The notes: generated by a model from the letters alone, not told the origin. A DNA stretch of 64,000 nucleotides from Clostridia bacterium (GCA_017468085.1 JAFUJR010000007.1:1-64000), one strand, 5' to 3'; positions 1 to 8,192 are shown, numbered from the stretch's first letter. Numbers and translations: made by a program.

Positions 1-600
1 GTAGTCATCCCCGACGGCGTAACTTCTATCGGTGGTGGTGCGTTCGATAAATGCAGTAGCTTGACGAGCGTGGTCATCCCCGACAGCGTAACTTCTATCG
101 GTAGTGCGTTCAACTATTGCACAAGCTTGACGAGCGTAGTCATCCCCGGAAGCGTAACTTCTATCGATAGTGCGTTCAAAGGTTGCACAAGCTTGACGAG
201 CGTAGTCATCCCCGACGGCGTAACTTCTATCGGTTATTCTGCGTTCAGAAATTGCAGTAGCTTGACGAGCGTGCTCATCCCCGACAGCGTAACTTCTATC
301 GGTGATTCTGCGTTCGAATGTTGCACAAGCATGACGAGCGTAGTCATCCCCGGAAGCGTAACTTCTTTTGGTGAGTCTGTGTTCGAAGATTGCACAAGCT
401 TGACGAGCGTGTATTATAAGGGAACCTACGGAGACTGGTCGGCGATTACATTCGGCTCTAATAATACAAAATTAGATTCGACAACACGATATTATTACAG
501 GGAAACAGAGCCTACGCTTAATTCGGACGGAAATTATTGGCATTACGATACGGACGGCGTTACGCCTATAATTTGGACGGTTAAACAAGACGAAGAATAG
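1..600 (+). CDS. BspA-like leucine-rich-repeat protein, 3' end (partial)
   Basis: The reading frame is open from base 1, so the 5' part lies outside the window. It encodes repeats of 22 to 23 residues of the type LTSVVIPDSVTSIGDSAF, the LRR_5 (BspA, Treponema) class, usually found on secreted or surface proteins. Repeat starts at 61, 127, 193, 262, 331 and 400 give units of 66 or 69 bases, and the units are almost identical at DNA level. After the last repeat comes the usual C-terminal cap (YYKGTYGDWSAI) and a short Trp/Tyr-rich tail. The visible part has no sortase or membrane anchor. The repeat class is certain; the ligand is unknown. Confidence 0.9.
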   Translation, partial: VVIPDGVTSIGGGAFDKCSSLTSVVIPDSVTSIGSAFNYCTSLTSVVIPGSVTSIDSAFKGCTSLTSVVIPDGVTSIGYSAFRNCSSLTSVLIPDSVTSIGDSAFECCTSMTSVVIPGSVTSFGESVFEDCTSLTSVYYKGTYGDWSAITFGSNNTKLDSTTRYYYRETEPTLNSDGNYWHYDTDGVTPIIWTVKQDEE

Positions 601-662
601 TTCTACTTTGTTCTTGGGTATCTTTGCGCTTTTCTTTTTGAGATGTCGGACAATAATCTTTC

Positions 663-691
663 TTGACAAAAGGTAAAGAAATAATTATAAT
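663..691 (+). promoter_or_regulatory. Consensus vegetative promoter before the tRNA remnant
   Basis: TTGACA at 663-668 and TATAAT at 686-691 are separated by exactly 17 bases, a perfect sigma-A match. Predicted start is near 698. The only things downstream before a terminator are the tRNA-like remnant and a start-stop ATGTAA behind a GGAG, so the product would be an RNA of about 165 nt. Confidence 0.7.
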
Positions 692-778
692 TATTACATA
701 AGTTAAATGCTTATTTGGAGATATAAAAAATGTAAAAGAAATCGGAGTTACTAAGCTGAAAAAGAGTATTAAATTATA

Positions 779-823
779 TTCGTAATCAGCAGGTCGCCGG
801 TTTAAGTCCGGCCAGTCGCTCCA
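779..823 (+). pseudogene. tRNA 3' half (Thr-CGT-like), remnant or attachment site
   Basis: The sequence from the anticodon loop to CCA looks like the second half of a tRNA: loop TTCGTAA (anticodon CGT, Thr), a T-arm with stem GCCGG/CCGGC, acceptor arm CAGTCGC, discriminator T and CCA. No matching 5' acceptor strand or D-arm is present upstream. The T-loop reads TTTAAGT, so the invariant C56 is lost. A 3' half starting at the anticodon loop is the typical footprint of integrase att sites in tRNA genes. It may therefore mark the edge of an island holding the LRR gene, or simply be a decayed tRNA. Confidence 0.65.
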
Positions 824-828
824 AACAT

Positions 829-865
829 AAAGCACTCGGTTTTCACCGATTGCTTTATTTTTTTT
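829..865 (+). terminator. Rho-independent terminator after the tRNA remnant
   Basis: The hairpin at 829-856 pairs AAAGCA/TGCTTT and CGGT/ACCG, and is followed by a run of eight T at 858-865. It ends the transcript from the promoter at 663-691. On the minus strand the same hairpin lies just beyond the gene ending at 870, but there the T run is poor. Confidence 0.75.
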
Positions 866-869
866 GTTA

Positions 870-1553
870 TTATAATTTAAATTGTCCGCAAAGGCTTAAG
901 TACCCGTCTACCATTTGGCAGGAAAGATAACGCAACTCGCTTGCGTATAGAATTTCATTTTCAACGTCCGCCAAACCCTCTGCAATTTGCCTGCAAAGGC
1001 GGGAAAAGGGCGAATATTCTCGTTGATATTGTTTAACCGTATAAAGTATTTGTCTACGCATCGCAATTAAAATGCGTTTTACGCTTTCTTGCGTGGAACC
1101 CTTATCCAAAAGCCCCACGCACTCCTCCATCAAAGAAATATATCCTTTTAAAACGTTTAATGCGGAAAGATAAACGCTTTCTTTCTTTTTATCTTTACCT
1201 TTTAAATACAAATAATCTATTTTTACGGGCAAAATTTGTACGGTTTTTCCTAACTGCGTCATGGCAGCGTGCACACTTTCCCCTTCTCCCTCTTTTAAAT
1301 AAACAGATATCACGGCATATTCCCGCCCTTCGCAACAAAGCACGTATCCTGCGCCTCCCTCCAATTTGATAAGCTCTGCGCCTGCCTCAACGTGCATTTC
1401 TTCCGTCACTAAAAAATAAAAATTTGTATAAATCGGCACGGCTTTTGTTCGCGATAAAAAAACGCTGTAAAAAAAGGATAGCAGAACAAATACAACGAAT
1501 AGTCCGCCTGCGAATAGGTATAATAAATTTTTCCGCACAAAAAACGTCGTCAT
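870..1553 (-). CDS. Membrane-anchored protein of unknown function
   Basis: I do not recognise this 227-residue protein. It has one strong N-terminal membrane segment (about residues 10-32) and then a predicted extracytoplasmic part. Residues 45-115 (YFLVTEEMHVEAGAELIKL to VKIDYLYLKG) loosely recall the alternating pattern of SPOR-type peptidoglycan-binding domains, but this is weak. The C-terminal half is helical. The start ATG lies inside a long hairpin (1536-1580) that also works as a terminator for nrdDG, and there is no clear Shine-Dalgarno site. It may depend on read-through from nrdDG. Confidence 0.6.
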   Translation of the reverse strand: MTTFFVRKNLLYLFAGGLFVVFVLLSFFYSVFLSRTKAVPIYTNFYFLVTEEMHVEAGAELIKLEGGAGYVLCCEGREYAVISVYLKEGEGESVHAAMTQLGKTVQILPVKIDYLYLKGKDKKKESVYLSALNVLKGYISLMEECVGLLDKGSTQESVKRILIAMRRQILYTVKQYQREYSPFSRLCRQIAEGLADVENEILYASELRYLSCQMVDGYLSLCGQFKL

Positions 1554-1580
1554 ACTTTATTGTATGCGACGTTTTTTGTG
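1536..1580 (-). terminator. Terminator hairpin after nrdG that contains the next start codon
   Basis: Inverted repeat of about 19 bp with one bulged base (T1550) and a 6-base loop (1556-1561). Read on the minus strand, its distal arm runs straight into TTTTTT, as in an intrinsic terminator. The ATG at 1551-1553 of the following gene lies in that arm, and the T run encodes its Phe-Phe. Confidence 0.7.
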
Positions 1581-1585
1581 ATTAC

Positions 1586-2113
1586 TCAATTTAAATATAA
1601 AATACAAGAGCCGGTTTTTAACGTTCTTTTCACGTCAAGCACTCTTTGGTTAGACGAACCGCGAAATTTTAAGCGAATATCTTTGAGTTCCTCGATAAAC
1701 GGCCCGTCTACAAGGACGTCGAAAAGCGCAATTAAATCTTTGGTATAAAAAGTATTTTTGTCCTTTTCTTTCAAATCACCGCTCTCTTCGTCTAAGATGA
1801 AACCCGTATAACACCAAATACTTTTTTGCGGAAATTTTTCGCGAACTTTTTTCACGAAGGGATATAACGCCTCTTGATTTTTGGGTTCTAACGGCTCGCC
1901 GCCAAGCAACGAAATCCCTGCGATATAATCCGATTCGAGCTCTTTTAAAATTTTTTCTTGAATCGTCGAATCAAAAGGCTCGCCATAGGAAAAATCCCAA
2001 GCCACTTGGTTGAAACAGTTTTTACAATGGTGCGTACAGCCCGAAACGAAAAGAGAAATGCGTACCCCCTCGCCGTTGGCTATATCCGTCCATTTAATGG
2101 TTGCGTAGTTCAT
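1586..2113 (-). CDS. nrdG: Anaerobic ribonucleotide reductase activating protein
   Basis: A 175-residue radical-SAM activase. The 4Fe-4S/SAM motif CTHHCKNC lies at about residues 26-33, preceded by the family signature GEGVRISLFVSGC, and GGEP follows near residue 71. It installs the glycyl radical on NrdD using reduced iron-sulphur cluster and S-adenosylmethionine, in the cytoplasm under anoxia. It starts three bases after the nrdD stop, so the two are translationally linked and share the NrdR-controlled promoter at 4412-4439. Length and motifs are typical. Confidence 0.96.
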   Translation of the reverse strand: MNYATIKWTDIANGEGVRISLFVSGCTHHCKNCFNQVAWDFSYGEPFDSTIQEKILKELESDYIAGISLLGGEPLEPKNQEALYPFVKKVREKFPQKSIWCYTGFILDEESGDLKEKDKNTFYTKDLIALFDVLVDGPFIEELKDIRLKFRGSSNQRVLDVKRTLKTGSCILYLN

Positions 2114-2116
2114 AGC

Positions 2117-4300
2117 TTATAAATGCAGAACTCTGTCTTTAATTTCCTGCGTTCTGCCTTGGTTCCAATACTGCGTACCGATATAACCGCAAGTACGTCT
2201 TGCAACGTTCATCTTTGCTTGGTCGCGGTTTTTGCAGTGCGGGCATTCCCAAACAAGTTTACCCGCTTCGTCCGTAACGACTTGAATTTCACCGTCGTAG
2301 CCGCAGACTTGGCAATAATCGCTCTTTGTGTTCAACTCTGCGTACATGATATTCTCGTAAATGAATTTCATAACGGAAAGCACGGCAGGGATATTATCCT
2401 GCATATTGGGAACTTCGACGTAGGAAATTGCGCCGCCGGGCGAAAGTTGCTGGAATTCGCTCTCGAATTTCAGTTTCGTGAACGCGTCGATTTCTTCGGA
2501 AACGTGCACGTGGTAGCTGTTTGTGATATAGCTCTTATCCGTAACGCCGGGGATAATGCCAAAACGCTTTTGCAAGCACTTAGAGAACTTATACGTTGTG
2601 CTTTCAAGCGGCGTTCCGTACAGGGAGAAATCGATGTTTTCTTTCGCTTTCCACTCTTTGCACTTGTCATTCATATATTTCATTACTGCAAGCGCGAAAG
2701 GCTTTGCTTCTTCGTCGGTGTGCGATTTGCCCGTCATGTGTTTTACGCACTCGTAAAGACCTGCATACCCTAAGGAAATCGTGGAATAGCCACCAAAGAG
2801 TAATTTATCAATGGTTTCGCCCTTTTCAAGACGAGCCAACGCACCGTACTGCCAAAGAATAGGCGCGGCGTCGGAATAAGTGCCGAGAAGTCGGTTATGT
2901 CTTTGCATCAAAGCGCGATAACAAAGGTCCAATCTATCGTCGAATATTTCCCAGAATTTTGCTTCGTCTCGCCCAGAAGAAAGTGCAACGTCTACAAGGT
3001 TTATGGTAACGACGCCTTGGTTGAATCTACCGTAATATTTCGGCTTGCCGTTTTCGTCAACGTAAGGCGTAAGGAAACTTCTGCACCCCATACAAGTATA
3101 GCAATGCCCCTCACCGTTTTTATCCACCTTAAATTCCAACATTTTCTTTTCGGAAATATAGTCGGGGACCATACGTTTTGCCGTACATTTTGCGGCGAGT
3201 TCGGTCAAATACCAATATTTTTGATCCTCGGAAATATTGTCCGGCTCAAGCACGTAAATAAGCTTAGGGAAAGCGGGCGTAATCCATACGCCGGATTCGT
3301 TCTTTACCCCTTTAATTCTCTGCTTTAAGGTCTCTTCAATAATTAACGCCAAGTCCGCTTTTTCACGCTCGTTACGCGCTTCGTTCAAATACATAAACAC
3401 GGTAACGAAGGGCGCTTGTCCGTTCGTTGTCAAAAGCGTTACAACTTGGTATTGAATGGTTTGAATACCTCTCTTGATTTCGTCCAAAAGGCGCTTTTCC
3501 GCAATACGGTTAATCTGTTCCTCGTCAGAAATCCCCATAGCCGCAAGTTCTTCCGCTACTTCCAAGCGAATTTTTTTACGGCTGATATCAACGAAAGGCG
3601 CAAGGTGGGTAAGGGAAATACTCTGCCCGCCGTATTGGTTGGACGCTACCTGCGCGATAATTTGCGTAGCAATATTACATGCGGTAGAGAAGCTGTGCGG
3701 TTTTTCGATAAGCGTGCCGGAAATAACCGTACCGTTCTGCAACATATCTTCCAAATTCACGAGGTCGCAATTGTGCATATGCTGCGCGAAATAATCGGCG
3801 TCGTGGAAATGGATTAAGCCCTGATCGTGTGCGGCAACAATATCTTCGGGCAACAAAATTCTGCGGGTAAGATCTTTAGAAACTTCCCCTGCCATATAGT
3901 CGCGCTGTACGCTGTTGACCGTAGGGTTTTTGTTGGAATTTTCTTGTTTAACTTCTTCGTTATTGCATTCAATAAGGGTTAAAATCTGTGCGTCCGTCGT
4001 GTTGGATTTACGAACCAAAGCACGCGTGTAGCGATAGGTGATATACTTGCGGGCAAGCGGGAAACAAAGACTTGCCATCAAGCGATTTTCAACCATATCT
4101 TGAATTTCTTCTACGTGCGGAGCTCTGCCCAAATTTGCGCATTCTTCCGCGACTACGTCAACGATAGCGTTTAACGCGCCTTCTGAAATTCTATCTCTTT
4201 CGGGCACTTCGCGGTTTGCTTTGCGCAACGCCGAAGCAATTTTCTCCTTATCGAAAACAACTTCTTGCCCACTTCTTTTTATAATCTTCATTTCCTTCAT
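2117..4300 (-). CDS. nrdD: Anaerobic ribonucleoside-triphosphate reductase
   Basis: Class III ribonucleotide reductase that makes dNTPs without oxygen. An N-terminal ATP-cone (about residues 1-95) provides allosteric control. The C-terminus carries the zinc ribbon (CQVCGYDG then CPHC) and the glycyl-radical motif RRTCGYIG near residue 704. I chose the ATG at 4300 (MKEMKIIKR) over an in-frame TTG at 4321, because the ATP-cone begins with MKIIKR and an AGGGG lies upstream. Four NrdR-like boxes cover the promoter. Followed directly by nrdG. Confidence 0.96.
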   Translation of the reverse strand: MKEMKIIKRSGQEVVFDKEKIASALRKANREVPERDRISEGALNAIVDVVAEECANLGRAPHVEEIQDMVENRLMASLCFPLARKYITYRYTRALVRKSNTTDAQILTLIECNNEEVKQENSNKNPTVNSVQRDYMAGEVSKDLTRRILLPEDIVAAHDQGLIHFHDADYFAQHMHNCDLVNLEDMLQNGTVISGTLIEKPHSFSTACNIATQIIAQVASNQYGGQSISLTHLAPFVDISRKKIRLEVAEELAAMGISDEEQINRIAEKRLLDEIKRGIQTIQYQVVTLLTTNGQAPFVTVFMYLNEARNEREKADLALIIEETLKQRIKGVKNESGVWITPAFPKLIYVLEPDNISEDQKYWYLTELAAKCTAKRMVPDYISEKKMLEFKVDKNGEGHCYTCMGCRSFLTPYVDENGKPKYYGRFNQGVVTINLVDVALSSGRDEAKFWEIFDDRLDLCYRALMQRHNRLLGTYSDAAPILWQYGALARLEKGETIDKLLFGGYSTISLGYAGLYECVKHMTGKSHTDEEAKPFALAVMKYMNDKCKEWKAKENIDFSLYGTPLESTTYKFSKCLQKRFGIIPGVTDKSYITNSYHVHVSEEIDAFTKLKFESEFQQLSPGGAISYVEVPNMQDNIPAVLSVMKFIYENIMYAELNTKSDYCQVCGYDGEIQVVTDEAGKLVWECPHCKNRDQAKMNVARRTCGYIGTQYWNQGRTQEIKDRVLHL

Positions 4301-4341
4301 TCTTCCGTACACCCCTGACAATTCTTTTCCAATATCAAAAA

Positions 4342-4462
4342 TACAATATCTTGTGTACTTAGAGCAAAAAACGCCACAATATATTGTGTATCTCTCAAAT
4401 CGTGCCTTATTATTATACCATATCTTGTGTTAAAGTCAAGTTTATAAACACAATATGTGGTA
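4342..4462 (-). promoter_or_regulatory. nrdDG promoter with four NrdR-box-like repeats
   Basis: Minus-strand promoter: TTGACT (4434-4439), 16-base spacer, TATAAT (4412-4417). Four copies of a motif close to the NrdR consensus acaCwAtATaTwGtgt lie at 4342-4357, 4375-4390, 4416-4431 and 4447-4462. They form two pairs spaced 33 and 31 bases apart, about three helical turns, as expected for NrdR. The third box sits across the -10 and spacer, the fourth overlaps the region upstream of -35, and the first two lie in the leader. NrdR-ATP/dATP would block initiation when dNTPs are plentiful. The nrdR gene itself is not in the window. Confidence 0.8.
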
Positions 4463-4582
4463 TACAAAAAACTTATACCAAAAAAAGATTTGAGGTCGAT
4501 TTTTGCTTGAAAACCCGTCGTTATTCAAAAATTTTTATTTTTTTATTATAGAAAAATAATATACCTTAATATTTCCGCGACA

Positions 4583-4610
4583 AAAAAGAGCGGTAAAACC
4601 CGCCCTTTTT
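4583..4610 (-). terminator. Terminator after rho
   Basis: On the minus strand an 11-bp stem (AAAAAGGGCGG pairing CCGCTCTTTTT with one G-U) ends in a T run just beyond the rho stop. It separates the rho operon from nrdDG. Confidence 0.75.
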
Positions 4611-4622
4611 AGCCATTTTTGC

Positions 4623-6125
4623 TTATTTTGTAAATTTCTTTAATTTTTCATTAAATTCTTGCTGAGAAGCGGCTTTTTGTAAAGCCGTAAGCAATTCCAC
4701 GTCGCCAAATTGCGTAGGATCTGCCCTTCGGAGTAACACGAGCGTTTCAGGTTCGCCACGTCCCTCTTCTCCGTTATATTTCACGTAAACGGAATCCGTC
4801 CCTAACGCAGGGAAAATGCGCTTTTTCGCTAGGTCTTCCTTTAACTGAACTTGCAAATTACATATAGCCGAAAGTTCAGTTGTTAATAAATCGTCCGCGG
4901 GATTGCCCGTAGAATTGGAAACGGCCCCTAAAACGGTAAGCGAACCGCCCGCCTCCAAACACCTTGCCGAGCCAAAATATTTTTTAATAAAATGCACGGT
5001 TTTGCTTTCCAATCCACACGGCAATATTTTGCCGCCCGAAGACTCCTCCGTTTCGTTATAAGCACGCGCCAATGCATTCAGGGAATCGATAATCAAAATA
5101 ACGTCCTTGCCGCACTCCGCTAAACGTTTTGCACGTCTTAATAGGCTTTCCGCTACAAATATCTGGCGTTCAGGCTCATCCTCATAGGTTGCATACGCTA
5201 AAAAATCTTTATCAATAACCTTACGGAATTGCGCAACCGTTTCGGGCGATTGATCAATCAACAGTACTAAAGTGGTAACGTCTGCGTTTAATTTCGTCGC
5301 ACCGTAAGCCACTTTTTCTAAAAGTTGCGTCTTCCCCGTTTTGGGGGGCGAAACAATTAATGCGCGTTGACCTCTGCCAAAAGGAACGATCCAATCCATA
5401 TATTTTGCCGTCAGGGAAGAAGATATCTCCTTGTCAAACACCTTGATTTTTCCAACGGGATAACATACGTTGCAATCGTCAAAATTGCCGTTTCTCCTAA
5501 AAAATGCAGGTTGGTAACCGTTGATGTCTATAATTTTCATGACAATTGCGATATTTTCATTTTTCTTTGCATTGCATGAAATCACGTCCCCGTCCTTCAA
5601 CCCATAACTGCGTATAAAATCGATGGGAAGAAGCATTTTTTCCTCGTCCTTAATATAATCCAAGGGAATCAAAAAAGAAACGTCGTCGTGCGTCGCCATC
5701 TGTCCGCGGAAAACGCGAGGCGTACCGTCGGCGTTGCACTCGAAATGTGCGTTGGAATTTAAAACGAATTTACTTTCGTTTTCCCGAATCGCTTTCAACC
5801 TTTCTTCAAAATGATAATCGGGAATACCGTAGCCCGTGCCCGTCCCTATCGACGTATCGTATTTTACTTTTAACCTTTCAATTTCTTGCACGATTTTTAC
5901 GTCGGGACGGTCATCTAAAACGGGCGCGCCTCTACCGCTTCGTGCCCGTGCCGGAATTTCATTGGATAAAACGCCGATAATTTCTTCTACAAGCTCCCCC
6001 TTTTTACGCGAGGTGGGACTTACAACCCCTACCTCTCTGCCGTACGAGCGCAAACTGGCAAGCGATTGAGCAGACAAAAATTCTCTGCATCGAAATATAA
6101 ATTCTCTTTTGTTTTCTTCATTCAT
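4623..6125 (-). CDS. rho: Transcription termination factor Rho
   Basis: Hexameric RNA-dependent ATPase that releases RNA polymerase. It has an N-terminal Rho_N helical part (about 10-65) with SLASLRSYGREVG, then an extra linker of about 70 residues, the RNA-binding cold-shock-like domain (about 140-225) and the RecA-like ATPase with P-loop SPPKTGKT near residue 260 and Walker B LIIDSLNALARAYN. About 500 residues, longer than the roughly 420 of E. coli because of the N-terminal part. The ATG at 6125 has GGAG ten bases upstream and starts four bases after the preceding stop. A longer in-frame start at 6149 lies inside the upstream gene and was rejected. Confidence 0.95.
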   Translation of the reverse strand: MNEENKREFIFRCREFLSAQSLASLRSYGREVGVVSPTSRKKGELVEEIIGVLSNEIPARARSGRGAPVLDDRPDVKIVQEIERLKVKYDTSIGTGTGYGIPDYHFEERLKAIRENESKFVLNSNAHFECNADGTPRVFRGQMATHDDVSFLIPLDYIKDEEKMLLPIDFIRSYGLKDGDVISCNAKKNENIAIVMKIIDINGYQPAFFRRNGNFDDCNVCYPVGKIKVFDKEISSSLTAKYMDWIVPFGRGQRALIVSPPKTGKTQLLEKVAYGATKLNADVTTLVLLIDQSPETVAQFRKVIDKDFLAYATYEDEPERQIFVAESLLRRAKRLAECGKDVILIIDSLNALARAYNETEESSGGKILPCGLESKTVHFIKKYFGSARCLEAGGSLTVLGAVSNSTGNPADDLLTTELSAICNLQVQLKEDLAKKRIFPALGTDSVYVKYNGEEGRGEPETLVLLRRADPTQFGDVELLTALQKAASQQEFNEKLKKFTK

Positions 6126-6129
6126 ACCA

Positions 6130-6765
6130 TTATCGCTCCAAATAAACAATTTGTAACGAATCGGGTAAATCTTCCTTACGTACGTTTACCTCATTTCCGT
6201 TACTCGTTTGAATTATTGACGTAGGAAACCCTTTTAAGAACACCGAAACGTCGCAAATATCCAACTTCCCATCCGCCTTAAAATGCATCGGAATAACGAT
6301 TTTAGGGGATAATTTTCCTATTAAAGACTTAGCTTGCAAAGCATCGATGGTATACGTGCCGCCAACGGGAATCATCAGCACGTCCACCGCGCCGATTCTT
6401 TCCGCCAATTCCGTACAAATATCTTCGCCTAAATCCCCCAAATGACAAACTTGAATACCGTCTACGTTAAATTTACAGATGATATTTTCACCGCGCAACA
6501 ACCCGTTTTTACCGTCGTGCCAACTATGAATACCCATAATTTCAATATTCGCAACACGATGCGCGCCGAGGGAGGATATTACCGTGTCAGTTTGTACCGC
6601 TTGCGTATAATTATGGTCGAAATGCGCGTGGCTGACGGTTACGGCGTCTGCCATTAACCCGCTTGGCAATTCATAACCGACGCCCGTATATGGATCGGTG
6701 ATAATCGTCGTGCCCTGCTCGGACGTAATTTGGAAACAAGAGTGCCCTAAATAACGAACGTTCAT
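6130..6765 (-). CDS. MBL-fold metal-dependent hydrolase (UlaG-like)
   Basis: A 211-residue metallo-beta-lactamase fold protein of the small UlaG/Lactamase_B_3 type. It has the metal-binding HAHFDH near residue 46, GIHSWHD, HLGDLG and the terminal IPMHFK histidine. The substrate cannot be told from sequence. Its ATG overlaps the stop of the DUF1934 gene (ATGA), and rho follows after four bases, so the three genes form one operon. Confidence 0.85.
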   Translation of the reverse strand: MNVRYLGHSCFQITSEQGTTIITDPYTGVGYELPSGLMADAVTVSHAHFDHNYTQAVQTDTVISSLGAHRVANIEIMGIHSWHDGKNGLLRGENIICKFNVDGIQVCHLGDLGEDICTELAERIGAVDVLMIPVGGTYTIDALQAKSLIGKLSPKIVIPMHFKADGKLDICDVSVFLKGFPTSIIQTSNGNEVNVRKEDLPDSLQIVYLER

Positions 6766-7157
6766 ACTTCCCCCTTTTTCATCTTAGCTTGGACGTGAAG
6801 TTCCATTTTTTGCTCGTCGTCGCCAAGCAAAATATCATACCGGAGACGAGCCGTCAATCCGTCGCCAAAATGAGCGAATTCAATCGCGTGCGTGCAGATT
6901 TCTAAATCGCCCACATTACCGTTAATGCCAATTTCGCCCCGCGTCGTTTCTCCTTGTGCAAGTTCAAGGCATAAAGTATAATCCCCCTCTCTATCCACCC
7001 GCGCTTTCCCGTCATAAAAGGTAAGACGGATAAGGGCAGAATCATCGCAATAAGAAAGTTTTATTTTTTCGTCGACACGTTCAAGTTTGCCGTCCGCGAA
7101 AAAAGAATTTTCCGCGCCGTCGACTATAGATTTTATAGTTAAATAACACGTTTTCAT
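6762..7157 (-). CDS. DUF1934 (YwiB-like) protein
   Basis: A small beta-barrel protein of 131 residues. It starts MKTCYLTIKSIVDG, has a central YDG/EGDYTLCLELAQG strand pattern, and ends in a strand-rich RLRYDILL block, all typical of DUF1934/YwiB. Function is unknown; the fold is lipocalin-like. I chose the ATG at 7157 rather than an upstream in-frame start at 7214, which would fall in the promoter region. First gene of the DUF1934-MBL-rho operon. Confidence 0.75.
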   Translation of the reverse strand: MKTCYLTIKSIVDGAENSFFADGKLERVDEKIKLSYCDDSALIRLTFYDGKARVDREGDYTLCLELAQGETTRGEIGINGNVGDLEICTHAIEFAHFGDGLTARLRYDILLGDDEQKMELHVQAKMKKGEV

Positions 7158-7174
7158 TATCGAGTTTTTCCCTT

Positions 7175-7222
7175 TTCGACATTTTTCGACATTATTATAA
7201 CAAATATTGTACAAAAAGTAAA
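7175..7222 (-). promoter_or_regulatory. Promoter of the rho operon with tandem Spo0A-type boxes
   Basis: Minus-strand TTTACT (7217-7222), 17-base spacer, TATAAT (7194-7199). Just downstream of the -10, two perfect copies of the 0A box TGTCGAA (plus-strand TTCGACA at 7175-7181 and 7185-7191) lie in the same orientation 10 bases apart. In Bacillus abrB, tandem 0A boxes downstream of the promoter mediate repression by Spo0A~P. By analogy this operon may be repressed at the onset of sporulation. Confidence 0.6.
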
Positions 7223-7249
7223 CCCCTATTTCTAATTTTTTGCAAAATA

Positions 7250-7275
7250 ATAAAAAATAACCCTAGAAAAGGGTC
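7250..7275 (-). terminator. Terminator after tyrA
   Basis: Short hairpin ACCCT/AGGGT (7260-7274) overlapping the tyrA stop, flanked by T-rich sequence on both strands. Probably bidirectional and modest in strength. Confidence 0.5.
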
Positions 7276-8098
7276 ATTTTTTTTTGAATTTAATTTTTTC
7301 ACGAATCAACCTGCCTTCTTTCAAAGCATCTTTGAATGCATTTTCGTCCTCATTTATTAGAGCGGATTTATATTTTTCCAGATTTGTAATCAAGCCGTCC
7401 AACTCCGTCAGCAAATATGCGCGGTTATGAAAATAGAGCTCCGTCCACATATCCTCGTCTACGCCGGCAATGCGCGTCATATCTTGAAAACTGCCGCCCG
7501 TAAACCCGTCGCAATCGGCAACCTGCGGACTTTTTACATAGGCGTTGGATACCACGTGCGCAAGCTGTGAGGTGAGGGCTATTTTTTTATCGTGTTCTTC
7601 CGCGCTACATTCGACAATTTTCCCAAAACGCATAGCTTTTGCATACGATTTCACCTCGTTTAAGGCTTCTTCATCCGTGTGCTCCGCCAAAACAATTACC
7701 AAATTCGCCATTGCGAATAGATCCGCCGATGCGGAAGCGATACCCGAGGTTTCCTTACCTGCCATCGGATGCAATCCAACGTAACGATAATTGCGAGCCC
7801 TGCTGTATACAACTCGCTCCATTTCTTGTTTTACCCCGCAGATATCGCACACGATTGCGCCGTTTTTAAACGAATAACTATCTAAAATATTTATCGTTGC
7901 GCGAGGCGGCGCAGCCACAAACACGACGTCATAAACGGAAATATCCTCCGCTTTACCTCGGATATATCCTTTCCCTAAGGCATATCCAACGACTGTTTCG
8001 TCGATATCCGCACCGTCTACGGCATACCCCGCTTTCGTTAAAGCGGCACAAATAGAGCCGCCGATAATCCCTAAACCAATGATTGCTATCTTTTTCAT
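7274..8098 (-). CDS. tyrA: Prephenate dehydrogenase
   Basis: NAD(P)-dependent oxidative decarboxylation of prephenate to 4-hydroxyphenylpyruvate, for tyrosine synthesis. N-terminal Rossmann motif GLGIIGGSIC at residues 7-16, the HPMAGKE motif near residue 130 with the catalytic histidine, then the helical dimerisation domain. At 274 residues it lacks the C-terminal ACT domain of Bacillus TyrA. The ATG at 8098 has GAGG five bases upstream; an in-frame upstream start at 8137 was rejected. It stands apart from other aromatic amino acid genes here. Confidence 0.9.
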   Translation of the reverse strand: MKKIAIIGLGIIGGSICAALTKAGYAVDGADIDETVVGYALGKGYIRGKAEDISVYDVVFVAAPPRATINILDSYSFKNGAIVCDICGVKQEMERVVYSRARNYRYVGLHPMAGKETSGIASASADLFAMANLVIVLAEHTDEEALNEVKSYAKAMRFGKIVECSAEEHDKKIALTSQLAHVVSNAYVKSPQVADCDGFTGGSFQDMTRIAGVDEDMWTELYFHNRAYLLTELDGLITNLEKYKSALINEDENAFKDALKEGRLIREKIKFKKK

Positions 8099-8192
8099 AA
8101 GTACCTCTTTTGTATATTGTAACACACTTAAAAACATTTTTCAAGCATTCGTATAGGCAATCATAAGAAAATAAACACTTATAAGTCCTACT

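Noticed and set aside
581-835. Minus-strand frame over the tRNA remnant
   Set aside because: Its start reads the antisense of a tRNA 3' end, a common source of false proteins, and it overlaps the promoter and terminator there.
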